From Latrodectus hesperus (Eukaryota > Arthropoda > Arachnida > Araneae > Theridiidae), in assembly GCA_037975125.1 (NCBI GenBank), contig CM075851.1, positions 73,635,487-73,699,486 on the forward strand: a DNA stretch of 64,000 bases, written 5' to 3'. The notes under the pieces were generated by a model, which was not told the DNA's origin, made no database searches, and worked only from the letters and a program-made list of their open reading frames with translations. Below, in pieces: positions 61,331 to 64,000 of this stretch. The number at the start of each line of letters is the position of its first letter. Position 1 is the first letter of the stretch. The position numbers were made by a program, and so were the translations under genes.

Positions 61331-64000
61331 TTTTATTTCTTTCATGTGTATTTCAAAAATTACATAATAAGAAAGGTCTTCACGGTTTGTGGATCTGATT
61401 TTTGTCAAGACAGAAGATCAAAATATTTTAACTCTACATTACCAACAATAATTATAACACAAACGATACTTAGAAAAACTTTCTTAGTTTTTTTCAGTTC
61501 TTTCCTTTTTGTAATATATTTAACTCATTATAATATAAACTAGTTATTTCGAAATCATGTTTTCATCGTGTAAAAATATTCTAGTTAATCGAATAACTAA
61601 AAAAGTTCTGAATTCAGTTCGCGTTATTTATTACAAGAGAAAAAAGTTTCCGTCAAAACTTCTAACCCATGGAAAGTGAGCGTTACTTTTCCTTTACCTT
61701 ATATATGATTGACTTACCTGCACAAATGAAATATTATGCCATTCTTGTTATAGTAAGGGTAGAAATTGTCATCATACTTAGACATTACTAAGTTTTGCAA
61801 TCAATGTTCAAGCGTAAAATTAAGCTTCGATTACAAACGGGCATAATATTTCGGCTAACTTCTTTTCATTAAACAATAGCATATAAAAATTTTATATGTT
61901 ATTATTTACTTTCTATACAGAACCGTAAACAAGATAAAAATAATGGATTTTTTCTAGTTTTTATAGAAACATTGTCACTACAGCTCCACTTTAAATCAAA
62001 CACTTAAATATCTAACGATAATTCCTAATTAATAACAGAATAAAATTTTTTTGTCAATTTTTTGTTTGACTATTAAATTTGTAAAAAATTTGAATTTGAT
62101 ACAAGATTCTTGAAATTTAGAAAATATTCACCAAAAATAATGAAAACTAAAAATATTTCTAGGAATGAGAATTTGAATTACTTTTTAAATACCTGGTCTT
62201 ATTAAATTTTCAGGTTTATCACACGGGGCATAAGAATCCTCGAAAAAGTGCCAAATCAAAAGACATTTAAAATTAGTTGAATTAATAAAACATTGTATGA
62301 AAAATCTTTACAGACTTCCTTATATAAATTTAACCAGTCTTCCATTCGGTAAAAACTCAGTTTTTAAAATTTGATGGCAATACGAAAAATTTGTTAAGCT
62401 CTTCAAAAAAAAATTAAATACTGAGGTTTTACTACTAAGGAAAAGAGACGCAGTTAATACACTATAAGTGGGTTCAAAAACTGTTCATTAATTATTTAAA
62501 TGTATAGTTTTAAAAGAAAGACCTAAGTCACGATGATATCATGGGTTTATGTTATACCATTTTCGAAAATTTAACATTTTAATCATTGTCATGTTCTAAA
62601 AATTTGTTTGGTACATGACAATTATTAGAATTATATACGAAAATGATCATGGGGGGTTACGAAGAGTTTTAAATCTTTAATAAAAATTGCTAAATAATTT
62701 AGTTTGCTCTTGTATTTAATAATTATACAACAGCCATTAAATAATTTCCTACCGAAGAAGGAACTTTATTCAAGCAGCCTAAATCACAGTCAATATTTTT
62801 AATCACACACACAGTGCTGAGATAATTAATAGAAATGGAAGGTTTGGAAATTTAAATACACTTTTGATCTAAAATTCGAACTCTTTTTAATTATTAGAGT
62901 ATAAATACTAGAATACTACTAGTATTTAAATGCTTATTCATTTGTTTAAAGGAAACGCATTCGAAAAGGTATTACGCGTAAGACCTTACTTATTCTAAGA
63001 ACTCTAAAATATTAGTTACTAAAATATCAGAATACATGTTTACTTAAGAGTTAGAAATTTTCATATTTAAAAGGAAATATTTTTTATAATTAGCTTCATT
63101 ACAAATGCTGGCTTACATATTTATAGAAAACCTTAAAAAACTAGCAATAATATTATTTATGAATAATTGCGCCTATCTCCCAAATAATTAATCTGTTCAA
63201 TTTACACCACATCAGATTTTGAAACATTGGAAACCAGAAACTTTAAATTGCGTAGAAAATCCCAATTAATGTTTCTCATTTACAGTCTAATTTTAAAAAC
63301 TGATCATTTAATTATAAAAATACATAATAGCAAATTATAAAAAAATGCAGAAATAGAAAACAATTAGCAACTTCATGAAAAGATAAAATTTCAACAAATT
63401 CCGTTGAATTATCCTACAATAATCACGACTTCACAAAAATGTTTACTATTAAGATGTACTATTAAGCATCTTAAATTTTATTTCATTATATCTTCAATGT
63501 AAATAAAATAATGTTAAATATCAGAAAGAGTGAAGAATAAGTAAATACTCAAGATACTTTTAGCATACTTAAAGGAAACATCGTACTTCGCTATAAGCAT
63601 GCAAGTAGCTTTTAAACAAGAAACGTTCTAAAAAGATCCCAAAAAACCTTAAAATCATCCAATTAAATTTATAAAATTAAGTATTCATGCATTGATATAA
63701 TCATGAGCATTTATAAAATCATCACAATCATGAAATTTGTAAATATCTAAGATAAAAAAAACATTAAGTACAAAATAAAAAAGCAAATACAAAATTTATA
63801 ACCATTATAATCCATAACAAAAATTACATGGTAGTTTGATATAATCTCGAGTTTACCCATATTCATCATTTTGCGCGAAAGTTTCGTTATTGTAAGTTCA
63901 ATAATGAAGTGGCTAACATAACTGAAAATGCCGGGAAGTTATTATGAAAACGATGTATGATTTAAGTACTTTAATAGTTTTAAGATATTAAGAACAAGTA
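61331..64000. other. upstream intergenic DNA, nothing recognised
   Basis: No coding exon with splice support, RNA gene or repeat family was recognised. Confidence 0.4.

Overview
The window is AT-rich animal nuclear DNA: introns with GT/AG borders, long AT-rich introns and intergenic stretches, tRNA-derived SINEs, Tc1/mariner, piggyBac and hAT debris, and one non-LTR retrotransposon. No bacterial, viral or organellar gene arrangement was seen. The transposon set, with Imp carrying only one RRM, points to a chelicerate, probably a spider. That is inference from gene and repeat style, not a species call.

Two conserved host genes converge on a transposon-rich middle. On the + strand, seven exons (587 to 17544) encode the last 467 residues of a group II chaperonin-like protein that best fits MKKS/BBS6, a ciliary BBSome-assembly chaperonin. 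Its 5' exons lie left of the window. On the - strand, twelve exons (61040 down to 36645) rebuild a complete 598-residue Imp/IGF2BP mRNA-binding protein: a new-looking N-terminus, one RRM, an RGG-type linker, KH1-KH2, a proline-rich linker and KH3-KH4. All phases close and the joined length is divisible by three.

Region by region: 1-17.6 kb is the MKKS 3' part; its second intron holds a 5'-truncated RT-RNase H retrotransposon between (TA)n tracts, and later introns carry SINEs. 17.6-24.2 kb is accessory: a two- or three-exon DUF4806-like gene lies between GACGT-rich inverted sequences that may be the ends of an undescribed mobile element. 24.2-33 kb is a transposon graveyard: a hAT C-terminus, a non-LTR 3' end, and a Tc1 element carrying both a SINE and a second complete Tc1/mariner element. 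33-61.3 kb is the Imp locus. Its introns hold a piggyBac deletion derivative, a 45-bp retrotransposon stub with target duplication, a 1-kb non-autonomous element, a strong 39-bp foldback, a Tc1 element and SINE relics. 61.3-64 kb is upstream DNA with nothing recognisable.

The best candidate for something undescribed is the DUF4806 gene with its GACGT-rich inverted flanks (about 18.72-24.24 kb). Family names come from recognition of motifs only; no database search was possible.
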